Part shown: one piece after another, positions 43,989 through 54,899 of the stretch | How positions within the stretch are numbered: the first letter of the stretch is position 1 | How the letters are laid out: each line of letters begins with the position of its first letter | Assembly (NCBI GenBank): GCA_948567375.1 | Contig: OX419760.1 | Location: forward strand, 23,064,001 to 23,128,000 | DNA from: Lunularia cruciata | Lineage: Eukaryota; Streptophyta; Marchantiopsida; Lunulariales; Lunulariaceae | Direction of reading: 5' to 3' | Length of the DNA stretch: 64,000 bases | Program-made: the position numbers and the translations under genes | Notes under the pieces: generated by a model | What the model was told of the DNA's origin: nothing | What the model saw: only the letters and a program-made list of their open reading frames with translations | Databases searched by the model: none

Positions 43989-44409
43989 TATTAAGAATCA
44001 TTGTGCTCAATCAAAACATAAACACAAAAAAATCAAAATTTGTTAGACAGCAATTTGTTTCAGAGGTTCAACCAACTTGGAGCTACATCCCCATGCAAAG
44101 TTTTTTAATCAGTTCCACTAGATTGGGTCAAATACTTACAAATTGAGAAAATCACTGATCTATGATAAGATAGATCTGCTTCGTTTCCCTATCTAAGATC
44201 TCTTGCAGCTTCTTGATATAGCACTCAAGTGTTTCTGTATCAACAAACTGTTAATAATCTGTAGGACTCTATTATAAGTTACTCTAGGACTCTATTATAA
44301 ATAGAGTACACAGCTGATTCAAAGTGCACCGCCTCTTTGCTAAACTTCAATTCAATATCAGTCAAGAGATCAAACTCTTCCATGCGTTGTGGGAGAATAA
44401 TGCTCAATA
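43989..44409 (-). repeat. Co-1 3' LTR
   Basis: 421 bp, from tattaagaatcattgtg to tgctcaata. It matches 49190-49591, with a short duplication (actctattataa twice near 44268-44300) around the TATA box that the 5' LTR lacks. TG/CA ends are mutated to TA/TA on the plus strand. Confidence 0.9.
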
Positions 44410-44423
44410 AAATTCCCTTCCAA
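44410..44423 (-). other. Co-1 polypurine tract
   Basis: On the element strand it reads TTTGGAAGGGAATT, immediately before the 3' LTR, the expected place of the second-strand primer. Confidence 0.65.
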
Positions 44424-44489
44424 AATAATGTGAAAGACATCAATATCCACTGAAGCTCCTAGCTTCTAATTGACAATGTACACAAAACT

Positions 44490-45253
44490 CTAAAACTCTA
44501 CTTCATCAGCACTGGTATTACCAAAAAAAAAAATTTCTTGATCTACAACCTTGGTAAACATATCAGCATGATTCTTTGAGCCTTCAATCTTTTTGAGCTT
44601 CAATTCATTTTCCTTGAGTGTTGACTTGATGAAATGGTATATTCTTTTGATGTGTCTTGTCCTGGAATGGTAAGTGGTATTCTTTGCCAACTGTACTGCA
44701 CTTTGATTTTTGCTCCAGAGAGTGCTCACAAACTGCTTTTGCTGTAGGTCTTTCAAGGATCCTTGTAACCACATGATTTCCTTTGAAGCTTTTGTGATTG
44801 TACACATACTCACTTCTGTTGTAGATAGTGCCACTATCTTTTGTAATCTTGACATCCAACTTACAACTATACCTTCATTTGTAAAACATATCCATTAGTG
44901 CTTCTTCCACTATCTTGATCTCCTAAATGATCAGCATCTACATAGCCTTGTATCTCTAAGGATTTCCCTTCAAAACAAAAAGCATAAGTAGATGTACCAG
45001 CTAGATACCGAAGTATCAATTTGACAACATTCCAATACTCTTTGCTTGGATCTTTCATATATCTGCTAACATTCCCTACAGCTTGTGCAATATCTGGTCT
45101 TGTGCTCACCATGGCATACATCAGTCTTCCAACTGCTGATTGATATGGAACCTTTGACATCTCAGCAATTTCAGCTTCATTTCTTGGGCATGAGTTCTTT
45201 GAGAGCTTGAAATGTCCTCTGAGAGGAATTGATATTGGTTTTGCATTATGCAT
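44490..45253 (-). pseudogene. Co-1 RT C-terminus and RNase H
   Basis: 45253-44867 contains ISIPLRGHFKLSKN, YQSAVGRLMYAMVSTRPDIA (RT tail) and YVDADHLGDQDSGRSTNGYV (RNase H start). After a frameshift 44855-44490 continues with SRLQKIVALSTTEVSM, SAVQLAKNTTYHSRTRHIK and SKNHADMFTK, the classic end of copia pol. All landmark residues are recognisable; the frame is broken between the two parts. Confidence 0.9.
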
Positions 45254-45960
45254 GTTGAATCTCTTTGATATCTTCTTGACGTTTTCCTCCTATGACAACC
45301 ACAACTTCCTATTCTTCCTATCTCAAACAATATTCATGCCAAGTATCTTCTTTGCTTGACCTAAATCTTTCCAAAAGAACTCAGATTTCAGCATTTTTTT
45401 CAGTTCTACTATCCACTTTATATTGGAGCTACTTACAAACATATGATCCACATACAAAGAGAGATATACTATATCTCCATCACCAAAAATATCTAAAATA
45501 AATAAAACGTTTGGTTTCACATCTTGTAAAACCTTTTTCTTGCTTGAAATTATCAAACCGCAAGTACCATTGTTGTGGGGCCTACTTTAGCCCATATAGA
45601 CTCTTCCTCAAACAAAAAATAGATGTTCATTGCCTTTTGCTGTAAAACTATTGGCTATACCATGTACAATTCTTTATCGCGCTCACCATGTACAGTTCTT
45701 AACATCACGCTGTTCTAGATGAAGATCCTCCACTGCAATTATATTCAATAACACCCTAATGGATGTCATCTTCACCGTTGGTGCAAACATCTCTATAAAG
45801 TTGACTCCTTCCTTTTGAGAAAAACCTTTGACAACAAGCCTTGCTTTGTATCTTATGCTCCCATCTGCATAGGTCTGAATACCCTTTTGTTTAGCAAAGC
45901 CTTTTTGCCAATAGGTAGTCTTGTCAACTCTTATTTTGGAAAAGAGAATTCATCTCATCT
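45254..45960 (-). pseudogene. Co-1 reverse transcriptase, N-terminal and catalytic parts
   Basis: Reading from 45960 gives YADGSIRYKARLVVKGFSQK, then EGVNFIEMFAPTVKMTSIRV and, after breaks, the catalytic region IVYLSLYVDHMFVSSSN (45556-45323). The copia box is normally YVDD; here the second Asp is His, which would abolish polymerase activity. The intervening text has several stops. Confidence 0.85.
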
Positions 45961-46156
45961 TTAATGACATAATTCTATTTCATAGAAGAGATATCATTTT
46001 AGCATCCTTATGTGTCTTTGGCTCCCGCAAATCTGTATATAATACATGACTCAAAATTATATTTGTAGAAAAATCAAAAATTGCCTTTGGTTTTCTCAGT
46101 CTTGTTGATGTCCTTGATGTTGGATTTGTTTGCTCCTCAGGTTCCTTGCTTTCCTC

Positions 46157-48172
46157 TCATTGACTTTCTTGGTCGCTAGATTCTTCATGCTTGTTGAATT
46201 CCTCATGAATTTGATCTTGAGGAGCAAGTGGATCTTTTGAAAAGATCTTCTTGGACTCAATATCCAAATCAACATACTCTTGTTCAGTCATTGCTTGTTG
46301 CATATCTTCACAATCTTTGTACATCTTACTCTCATAGAATATCACATTCCTACTTTTTATGACTGTTATTTTCAAAGTCCCAAAGCCTATAATCATGCTT
46401 GTCACTCCCATAACCAATGAAAGTGGACTTTTGAGACTTTGCATCAAGTTTCTTCCTGTCCTTCTTGTCAATCAAGGAGTATGCTAAACAGCCAAATACC
46501 CTTAAGAAGGAATAATTTGCTTCCATGCTAATTCTTACCTAACCATGCTTCCTCAAGAGATTTTCCATTTAGTGGACTAGTAGGACTTTTGCTGATCAGG
46601 AACAGAGTTGTATCAACTATTGCTGCCCAGAAAAGGAGTGGTAATCAAGCATGTATTCTCATACACCTTGCTCATTCCAAGATTGTTCAATTCGTCCTTT
46701 CAGCTATGCTATTTCTTTGTGTGTCCTTGATGGCATGAATGCCTTCTTGGTTCAGGAACTTTGAAATTCTTGACTTGTGTATTCTCCTCCATTATCAGAT
46801 TTCAATGATTTGATCTAACAGCCTATATCTTTCTCAACCAGTTTTCTTCACAATTTGAACACAATGAAAACTTCTGATCTTTCATTGATAGCATATACCC
46901 AAGTCTTTTTGGTTGCATCATCCATAAAAGTAACAAAGTACCTATTGCCTCCGTATGAAAGCTCTTGTGTTGGATCCCATACATAAGTGTGTACTGTGAG
47001 CCGGCCTGTCTCTCACTCAGGATGAACCTCTGATGGCTATTATGGTAGCGCACCATGGACTAAGAAGGCAAGGAACCCGAACTCCATCATACTCCTCCAA
47101 GGCTAACACTCCAAGACTCAAGACATTGCTCACTAGAGAACTCAATGAGAGAGAGATAGTTGCAAATGAAAGGATGATGACTACCTCCTCACCCCTTGTT
47201 TATATACTTGTGAAATAGTTATGTACCAAAGTTACTAATTACCATAGTAACTCAAGTTACTAGACTAAAAGTCAAGTAAAGTCAAAAAGTAGAAAGGAAT
47301 ATCCATTCACATGGGCATATTCCCCTAAGCATGTGGTCCTATCTTGACCCAACCACTAAGTCAAGGATTCCTTCACATGGGCTATCCTTGGACTAAAGAA
47401 GAATCCAAAACAAAAAGGCTTGCGGGCCCAAGAGTTCTCAATGCTTTCCTCAAAGCCAAACACCTAGGAATAATACCAAGTCAACACACTAAAATCCAAA
47501 ATAGTGGTGCTCATCTTTTCTACTTCCTCTAAAGTAAAGTCCCCTCTATCTTAGCTATGACTAACTTTAGCTAACCATGACTAATATAGAACCATCCTTT
47601 ATCTCTATAAATAATATCTCTTAAGTACTTGTAATACCAAGCTAAATATCACAATACCACACACATGCAAAAATGGGTGTTATAGTACCAACTACAACTT
47701 CTTGGTTTTGCTTTGTCTACCTTTTAAATTAAAACTGACTGCCTTTTGCTTTGCATTTATAAAGGTTTCACAAAAATCTAATTCAACTTTCTTCAAAACC
47801 CAAGAGTAAATTGCCTGCATGTAACTCCTTCAAAAAAAATTCACCAAGATGCTCTAATCTTTGATGTTGTAGTTTAATGGATGTTCTGAAACCATAGTAT
47901 CTATCACCAAATTCTCAATGCTGTCTCCTTAGAGAAGGTAAAATGTAACTATACACTTTCCCTTTGCTACTACTTGTGCTCTAGATTTTGTCTTCCATTC
48001 TCCACTTTCCAAAGGTCATAAAAAAAAATTCTTCATCAAGCTTGCTAGATGATAGAAGGCTTTTCTCCAACAGAGGGACATGTCTTGTATCTTGTAAGGC
48101 AAGTTTTGCTCCACCAAGAACCTTGATCATGATAGTTCTTTCCCGACAACTGAACACCTTTGACCATTTCAC
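46157..48172 (-). pseudogene. Co-1 protease end and integrase, split by solo LTR
   Basis: 48172-47981 gives LALQDTRHVPLLEKSLLSSS, the segment after the copia protease that leads into the integrase zinc region. 47760-47685 gives CETFINAKQKAVSF and GRQSKTKKL, and the frame resumes at 46994 with VHTYVWDP and GGNRYFVTFMDDATKKTWVY, the integrase core with its first Asp pair. 46471-46157 is the C-terminal tail. The Gy-A solo LTR lies between codons of LVH. Integrase would insert the cDNA; this copy is broken. Confidence 0.85.
46995..47684 (-). mobile_element. Gy-A solo LTR nested in Co-1
   Basis: A single Gy-A LTR (690 bp, TGTGAGCCGGCC ... GGGTGTTATA on the plus strand) flanked by the direct repeat GTAC (46991-46994 and 47685-47688). 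Removing it restores the Co-1 integrase frame at LVHTYVWDP. No internal Gy-A sequence is attached, so it arose by recombination between the two LTRs of a former full element. Confidence 0.9.
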
Positions 48173-48359
48173 ACAATGACTTGTCCAAAATCACCATTAC
48201 AGTAAGTGCTAAATAAGCACTTAGAAGCACTTATAGAAACCACTTGTTTAAATCTAAACATGTAGATAAGCACAAGTTTTCCAAATGTAATTCTTCACTA
48301 ACCAAATTTTTGTCTTCTCTCTCTTCTTGCAGCTTTTTTTATAAGCTTCACATTGATGC

Positions 48360-48415
48360 CTCCTATGCCCAGGTTGATGAAAATACCAACACTTACTGTT
48401 TGATACTGTTGTCTT
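48360..48415 (-). pseudogene. Co-1 gag zinc knuckle
   Basis: The minus-strand reading contains CWYFHQPGHRRHQC, which has copia CCHC spacing (C-x2-C-x4-H-x4-C) but with Phe in place of the second Cys. It lies between gag and protease as expected. Confidence 0.6.
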
Positions 48416-48585
48416 ATTTCTTGTCCTCTCCTGGACTTCAATCTGCCATGACTATTGTGTTTAAATCATATTTTATTTCTCCCATTAATCGTATTTTATT
48501 TCTCCCACTATTTTTCACTTACAAAGCCATCAAAGATGTAGATGCCTAGTAATTATCTCCCCCAAAAGCTCTTTGTCACATCTCT

Positions 48586-49017
48586 TCATCCACTACTCAC
48601 AGCATCATCAAGTGTTAAATCATCTTTTGTGGTGCTGGAAATCCCTTGTACTGCTGTGTTGTAACTATCAGGTAGTGAGCACAAAAACAATAAGGCATGT
48701 AATTTCATATCCAGGTCTATGCCTGCAGACTCCAGCTGATTTGTGACATGTGTAAAACTTTTGACATGCTCTAATAAGGATCCTCTATCAGTCAATTTCA
48801 TATTGACCAATCTCTTCAGCAAAAATATTTGATTCGATGTAGAGTGCTTCTCATACATGTTAGCTAAACTATCCATTGCAATATGATACCCAGTCTTCTT
48901 CATCAAGCCTAGATGAATTACACCAAATGCTTTTTGATCCGGGATCTTCCATGCTGCATCACTTTCTTGATCAACATCTGCAATTTCTGGTTTCACTCCT
49001 TCAAGAGGAGCATACAA
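48586..49017 (-). pseudogene. Co-1 gag
   Basis: A 143-codon open frame with the copia gag (UBN2-type) layout: DQKAFGVIHLGLMKK, MDSLANMYEKHSTSNQIFLL, KRLVNMKLTDRGSLLEHVK and LDMKLHALLFLCSLPDSYN. It forms the particle shell in active relatives. An upstream start near 49130 is broken, and the open part begins at MYAPLEG. Frames before the knuckle are lost. Confidence 0.88.
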
Positions 49018-49171
49018 ATCCTTCTGATAGAGGCAGTCCTTGATCTGAAATTTCCACCATCAAAAATCTTGTCCATCAAACTTTTCAACTCTGATTTCAT
49101 CTTCTGTCATTATTGTCTGCTTTGAATCTAGCTACACTAAAGATTCTTTTGAGAAAATATCTCAATGCTAA

Positions 49172-49187
49172 CTTAGTTCTGATACCA
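49172..49187 (-). other. Co-1 primer-binding site
   Basis: On the element strand this reads TGGTATCAGAACTAAG, 2 bp after the 5' LTR. It matches the initiator-Met tRNA primer site (TGGTATCAGAGC) used by most plant copia elements, with one change. Confidence 0.9.
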
Positions 49188-49189
49188 CT

Positions 49190-49591
49190 TGTTAAGAATC
49201 ATCGTGCTTAATCAAAACATAAACACAACAAATAATCATAGAAAAGACATAGATTTGTTACCTACCGAGGTTCACCCAATGTGGGGCTACGTCCCCGTGC
49301 AGAGTCTTTCTGCTAGTTTCACTAGACTGGGTTGAATGCTTACAGATTGAGATCACTGATTTATCACAAGATACATGTGCTTTCGTCTCCCTGTCTAAGA
49401 TCTCTCGCAACTTCTCAACATAGCACTCAAGTGTTTCTTTCTGTATCAACACACCATTAATAATCTTTAGGACTCTATTATAAATAGATTAACTCAGCCA
49501 ATTCAAAGGGCACCGCCTCTTTGCTAAACTTCAGTTCAACGAAGAGATCACACTCTTTCACGTGTAGTGGGAGACTAATTAATGCTCAACA
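49190..49591 (-). repeat. Co-1 5' LTR
   Basis: 402 bp, TGTTAAGAATC to AATGCTCAACA on the plus strand. A TATA-like tattataaatag lies near 49476. It retains more CpG than the 3' LTR (for example tacgtccccgtg), and differs from it by many transitions. Confidence 0.92.
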
Positions 49592-50410
49592 TGTTCCACC
49601 TGTATAGTAGACGCCAGCTGATCAGAAGAGGGTTTAAGAAGTACAGGAAAGTTCAAAGTCGCTCGAGCTGGCGCTCGAACGCTTGGAAATGGACCAATTG
49701 GAAAAGTAACAGTGTACAGAAAACATGATTCTTGCAACACCAATTCACCAACACTAATTACTCAAGGCCATCGCATGAGAAACTAACTATAAATCAGTGT
49801 AAAGGCAATGAATCTAGAATTACTTCAGTTCAAAACAATAACATAATTGAAAACTACTTTAAGGTGGATAATTTGAACTTACCCTAGGAAGCAACATGGA
49901 ATGCAGATAACATAACCAGCATCGCTTGAACTAATCCCGTGAGAAGCGAGGAGCCCATTTCCGCAGGCGACGAGTACCCAAGCTTCAGAACACTGAATCT
50001 CCATCCTCCTTCGGCACTACCAGAGACGGAGAATACAATGCAGGACCTTTGCCCTTGAAGAGTAGCTCTTGAAATTGGCTATGTAAACGCTGAATGTAAT
50101 TTGCAGTCTGCCCGAAGCTATCTGTATACCAACTACTGCGTCGCTACGAGATAGATGTCTGAAGACTGGAGATGCTGTGTAAAATGGTCGTATTTTATCC
50201 TGTGTTAAACCCGTTGACATGACTGGACCAAGAGGATAGGCGGGCAGCATGCATCCAAAAGTGGGTTCATCGAGCAGTTGACTACAGTTGCACTTGGAAT
50301 GCTTCAGATCTCATATGTTGACTTTAGTATCCATCCTTACCTGGACGCGGTACGATCTTGCTGTGTCAAATTTTCTGTCTTGTCCTTTCTGTAACTCGTA
50401 ACTGCAATTA
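49592..50410 (-). repeat. Segmental repeat unit S3, 5' part
   Basis: Continues S3 after Co-1 and matches 9397 to 10385 of S2: the block with gctcgagctggcgctcgaacg, the putative signal-peptide exon (49958-49883), and the upstream promoter-like block (50041-50410). The exon begins MGSSLLTGLVQAMLV and meets a GGTAAGTTC donor, but has a TAG codon just before the splice, so this copy is probably a pseudogene. Confidence 0.65.
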
Positions 50411-50874
50411 AGTAGTGTTGTTAAGGGTTTAAAACTTCTTGGAAGTGTAGAGCAGTGTTCTCTCCTGAAGCTAGGATCTTAAAATAACATGTAATTAGTG
50501 GACACATGTCCCTCCCTATATATTAGAAGTCGATAAAGGTCCAAAGTGGATGGCGGATTGGCGGGATTGAAAAACACATTTGGAGATGCACAGGAAGATA
50601 CCCCTCGAAGTTGTAGTGCACAGGAATTTAGGACTTAAATATTATGGTCCGAAAGTCTGGATATGTTTAAGTTTCCATTGAATTACATTTTAGGTCCTTA
50701 CCCTTTTGGAACGGCCATTAACTTCCACGTAACAGAAAAGTCGAACGCAAATGTTTGAAAATAGAGAATTTCTCGCAATAGCACATCATAAACTCCATTA
50801 AACAAATGATTTAGAAACAGCAAATAACGTGGTTCACTTCGTGTCTGAAATAGACTCACCCAACACTTTATTAC

Positions 50875-50877
<3 letters not shown>

Positions 50878-50938
<61 letters not shown>
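50878..50938. repeat. TA dinucleotide microsatellite
   Basis: About 30 uninterrupted TA/AT repeats after ctcga and before aaagagagagg. Likely polymorphic. Confidence 0.97.
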
Positions 50939-50941
<3 letters not shown>

Positions 50942-51108
50942 AGAGAGGAAGAGTTCCTCATATAAATAGGGATAGTTCCTCATCATTCTCATTCGGGCAG
51001 AACAGATTCACCCAACACTTCATTAATAGTTGCATATATGAATATATAGAGGGATAGTTCCTCATCATTATGACTGTCATTCGGCAGAAGTCCTGAATAT
51101 GGGACTTC

Positions 51109-51264
51109 CTGACTATTGACCACTCAAGGAAGTATCTAGTCATTTTAGTACTTTGCCATAGTGATTGAATATATCTAGATAAGGGCCTGAATATTGACCA
51201 CTCAATGAGGTATCTAGTGATTTTAATACTTTACTATAGTAACTGAATATATCTAGATAAGGGC
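51109..51264. repeat. 78-bp tandem repeat, two copies
   Basis: Units 51109-51186 and 51187-51264, both ending gaatatatctagataagggc with about ten differences. They share ttgaccactcaa and tatctagt. Confidence 0.85.
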
Positions 51265-52225
51265 TGTCCCGCACTTTGCTCTTTCATCATTTCACGTTTG
51301 CTGTTGATTATCATAGTTTTCAATAATCAGTCAAGTCACTAATAGCAAACTAAACATAACACGCAAAGGATATTACAGTTTATCAATGGACGTATTCTGT
51401 TCTTCCTGCTCTTTATTTGCGAGCGCCTTGGTCCTAATTTCTGACCTTCTGTCCTACCTTTGAGTTCCATGAGAAAATGGGCCTCACTTAGTTAGTGTAG
51501 CCATGGTCCTCCCCCGTTGACTTTCACCTAAACAATTGCAGCTTTACAGATGCCTTGGAACTAGTTCTTCCCCTCCTCCAACATTGCGGACTTGCTGCTC
51601 ATGATCTACGTGCAGAAAATGCACAGAATCCGTACAGAGCATAAGTAGGGATTACACAATTTTCCAAGTAGGTTAGCAAATCGATTCAGTTAGAGATCAG
51701 TGGATGGTTGCGAGTAGCTGGACCCCAGGGAGCAATTTACCTCATAAAGTGCTGTAACATTTGATGCATATGTTAAAACCACTTTCAGAAATAGTACCGA
51801 GTCTGATATGATCTATGAACAAAACTTATTTCAGTACTCCTGTCATCGTCACATTTTGATCAACGGATCATTCCATTTGGTATAGTTAATGCAAGGTTTA
51901 CTGTATCCGCGTGGAGAAATTCTTAAAAGTCTATACTCATGGTAGTCTGATGTATCGAACCTTCAAGTTCTGGGTAACCGTCAAGCTAGGTGCGCGGAGA
52001 GTGAGAAACTGAAATTAAAGTAAATAAAAACATTCGGAGAAACGAATTTGCCAAACAGCGTTGACTCCGTTTCTGTAAAGAAAATGGAAAGGAGGCATTA
52101 AGTATGTGCACTTGAGGAGAAACGAGGCAAACGCGTACCCTTAAGCGTAATACGGTAGTATCTCCAGTGTTCTAACACGCATCTTAGAGTTCCTGTGCAT
52201 GCTTTAAATACGGATTCAAAAAATG

Positions 52226-53215
52226 AGCTCTAGATCGCAAAGTCATTTGGGGAGAAGATTTATTGGAGCTGCAAGAAATTTGGATGCAGCTAAACTTGTA
52301 GGAGACCAAGATCTTGGCGCAGATGGAGATGGCATCAGTTGGTGGGAATTGAGAGGAGGCAATGGAGTCCTCCTTGGAGAAATTGAAGTTGCAAGAGTTG
52401 ACATCCCATGTACACGCTTTGACAGCAAAGGTGAGCACGCACAAGCGGTTGCCACAGTTATCTGACATTCGCACACCTCAAAGAAGTTTGAGAATTCTAC
52501 CAAGCCGCTACTGGAGACAATCATCAAGTGTAAGGATACAATTGATTTGTTAATTCTAATATGTAAAGGCAATTTGTTACTTCATCGCAATAGGTTTTTA
52601 GGACAACGGGGACTCCAGCCCAAAGGTAAGCAATAGAAATGTTAAAGTGTAGAGTAGACCTTTGGCCTTGAAAAATGTCTTTGCCCTGAAAGACCTTTGG
52701 TCTACAACTTTTTGGACTTAGGAAAATTTTGTGACCAAACATTTTTTAACTAAGGTAAGGACAAACTGAGTAGTGGAGCTTGCAACAGAAGAGCAAGCTA
52801 CTCTTAATTGCATATTAGGATAAGATAAGATAGGATTAGCACTGAATGATGTAGATGTAATTAGAAGATTACCAACATCCCTTAGCCATTGATTATCTTC
52901 TTTGAGAAGAAGGAAATTATATATAGGGGTTGGGACCCAATGTAACTTTGTCCTCTTTCTCATAATCAAAGTTTTTCAAGTACAAGGAGCTCCACAATCA
53001 TTAGCACTAAATTACCTACACTTTGCATCCTTGATTGTATGCTTGGCCAAGTAGCGGTGAGGAATGTTGCAGTAGGAATGTATATTTCAGTAGGAAATTT
53101 TCACTATATCAAGGCAAGATATCCTTAGCATTTTGAAATAGCATGACAATGCAAGGAAGGTTTCTAGGAACACTTGAGCATCGGAAGTACCACTTATTAG
53201 GAAAAGTAGATAGTC
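52226..53215. other. Unassigned, possible gag-like fragment
   Basis: The plus frame at 52362-52553 (SLEKLKLQELTSHVHALTAK) is helical and could be a retroelement leader or gag piece; a second plus frame, 52223-52465, overlaps it. Neither has a partner in the window. From 52560 to 53215 I see nothing supportable. Confidence 0.3.
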
Positions 53216-53930
53216 AATTCTTTATGCACTTATTCATTCACATCATACAAGATTTAGGAGAGGACTTTTGTGGTTTTAAACTAAGTTTGGCCTCATCAAC
53301 CTTAAAGTGTAGAGTAATGTTACAACCCATTGGAAAAATGCAACCAATTCCCATAGTAACATTGGTCAACCTCTCTTGTACGTAAAAAGATTTCAACTCA
53401 TTTATGTCTCTCTTCTTCTCAAGGAATCTTCCAATATCATGGATTTAGGCTAGAAGATTACCCTCACAAGAGAGAAAATTCCTGCTAAATAGTAGTGATA
53501 CTCTAAAAATAATTTCCTATCTACTCTAATAGTTGTACTAATTGCGGCCGGTGCCTCCTTTGCAACTTATGCCATAAATTTCAAGTGTTTCTTCTCCCTT
53601 AGATGCTTCTCTTTTGCATGTACACAATCTACCTTGTCAATGTACCACCAATCCCTTAATTGTTGTTTCCTTGTCTCTATTTATATATTCCCATAGTCTC
53701 TCTTTGTTCATGTAGCCTTTGTGTTATACATTGGCACACACTTGGTTCTTGCACATAAATGTTTCTTCCCCATAGATGATTTGTACACGCAATTGCTATT
53801 TTCATAGAAGACTTTTTTTGCCCCATGACATAGCCCTCTCCTAAATCCTTGCACTCCAAGAAAGCCTGAAAAATAGGAGGGTTACCTCTTCTTCTTGCTT
53901 TTATTCACATGAGGGAAAACTAGGCACTCA
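53216..53930 (-). repeat. Gy-C 3' LTR, truncated
   Basis: Matches 62950-64000 (apart from the insertion at 63109-63664): shared text includes gcacttattcattcacatcat, caaccaattcccatag and ataaatttcaagtgtttct. About 350 bp of the LTR (equivalent of 62608-62950) is missing on the left. The inner end cannot be placed because the other LTR copy runs off the window; 53930 is an estimate. Confidence 0.75.
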
Positions 53931-54899
53931 TCTAGTAGAAGGTACCCATATGATCCCTCTCCTTATAATCCTTGAATGTAGTATTGCGCACATCAATGAA
54001 CCTATCCATATGTACCAACTCCAAGGTCCTACCAAGGTGGGAATCTCACATGTTGGCATGTTGTACAAGGTACATGAATTGAGTATTCTTGATATCCTAT
54101 CAACAAGGATTGAATGCATTGTCTTCTTTACATCTTGTCGGCCCAACCGGTGGTACAATTGAGCCAAGGTTTTGCAGCATACTATAGCTTGGAAGACTAC
54201 AGGCTCCTTGATATCATACCACTACTTTCAACAACCCTCCAACATGTTCATGGTTTCCTGCACTCCCATAAGTCAGGTTTGCACTATGGGCCAACAATGT
54301 GGCTTCTTCTTCTACAAGAAATGATGAATTTCTCTAGAATGGGGTACCTCAAAGTAAAGTCTTTCCTTGAGTTCCCCTTTAAGGCGGGGAATGTCATCTA
54401 GAGGTCCATGCATTTAGGTTGACTCCAAATCAGAGAGTGCATCATTGATTTATGTAGGATCTTGGAAGCTAAGGGAGAGCCAATGCAGCATGGCATCGGT
54501 TGATGCCATTAGTCTGACATGGTATTGGAAACAAACAGATACATGGGAGATTTGGTCATGCCTAAGTACATAACTAAAATCCTCATGCACTACTATGGGA
54601 ATAACATGACTTCTTACTTGGATCATCCAGTTTGGATTATATGCTACAAGAAGTCCTTTTACTATGAGCTTGCTTGATTCACGTATATATAAGACTACTT
54701 TGGGACAATTGGAACCACTCAAATCAGCTTCCTCCTCATTGAGGTCTGCATCTTGCACCTTTTTGTACACACAAGCTGAGTGCATTGTATGTCAAAGAGT
54801 ACTTGAAGACATGGCTCTAGTTGCTTTGTACCCATTTTTCCAAGACTATGAGGCTTGAGCTACTGATTGAGCAAAATTGATCTAGGTTCGTTCTTTTGA

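Larger units (their letters stand above)
43989..49591 (-). mobile_element. Ty1/copia element Co-1
   Basis: A 5.6-kb copia element on the minus strand between the 5-bp duplications TGTTC (43984-43988 and 49592-49596). In element order it has 5' LTR (49190-49591), Met-initiator-type primer site, gag, zinc knuckle, protease, integrase (split by a solo LTR), RT, RNase H, polypurine tract and 3' LTR (43989-44409). The order PR-IN-RT-RH defines copia. Stops and frameshifts occur in every domain, so it is not autonomous. It sits in unit S3 at a point where S2 is uninterrupted, which confirms the borders. Confidence 0.92.
50752..51360. mobile_element. 609-bp insertion in S4 with internal repeats
   Basis: Present in S4 but not S2, between the 7-bp direct repeats ACGCAAA (50745-50751 and 51361-51367). 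It contains a TA microsatellite, two related segments with cacccaacact, and a 78-bp tandem repeat. No coding text and no clear terminal inverted repeat. A 7-8 bp target duplication would suit a small hAT-type element, but the ends do not prove it. Confidence 0.5.
50410..52225 (-). repeat. Segmental repeat unit S4, 3' part
   Basis: Follows the S3 upstream block exactly as S2 follows S1, showing a tandem arrangement. 50410-50751 and 51361-52030 match 5300-6345, and 52050-52225 matches 8395-8585; the 2 kb between is missing. A 609-bp insertion (50752-51360) is flanked by ACGCAAA, and one 43-bp segment (51819-51861) is inverted relative to S2. The unit ends near 52225. Confidence 0.65.

Noticed and set aside
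50878-50938. Transmembrane-like Tyr/Ile protein segment
   Set aside because: It is the TA microsatellite translated.
52223-52572. Overlapping ORFs on both strands after S4
   Set aside because: Three frames are open over the same 250 bp and none has a family match; composition is the simpler explanation.
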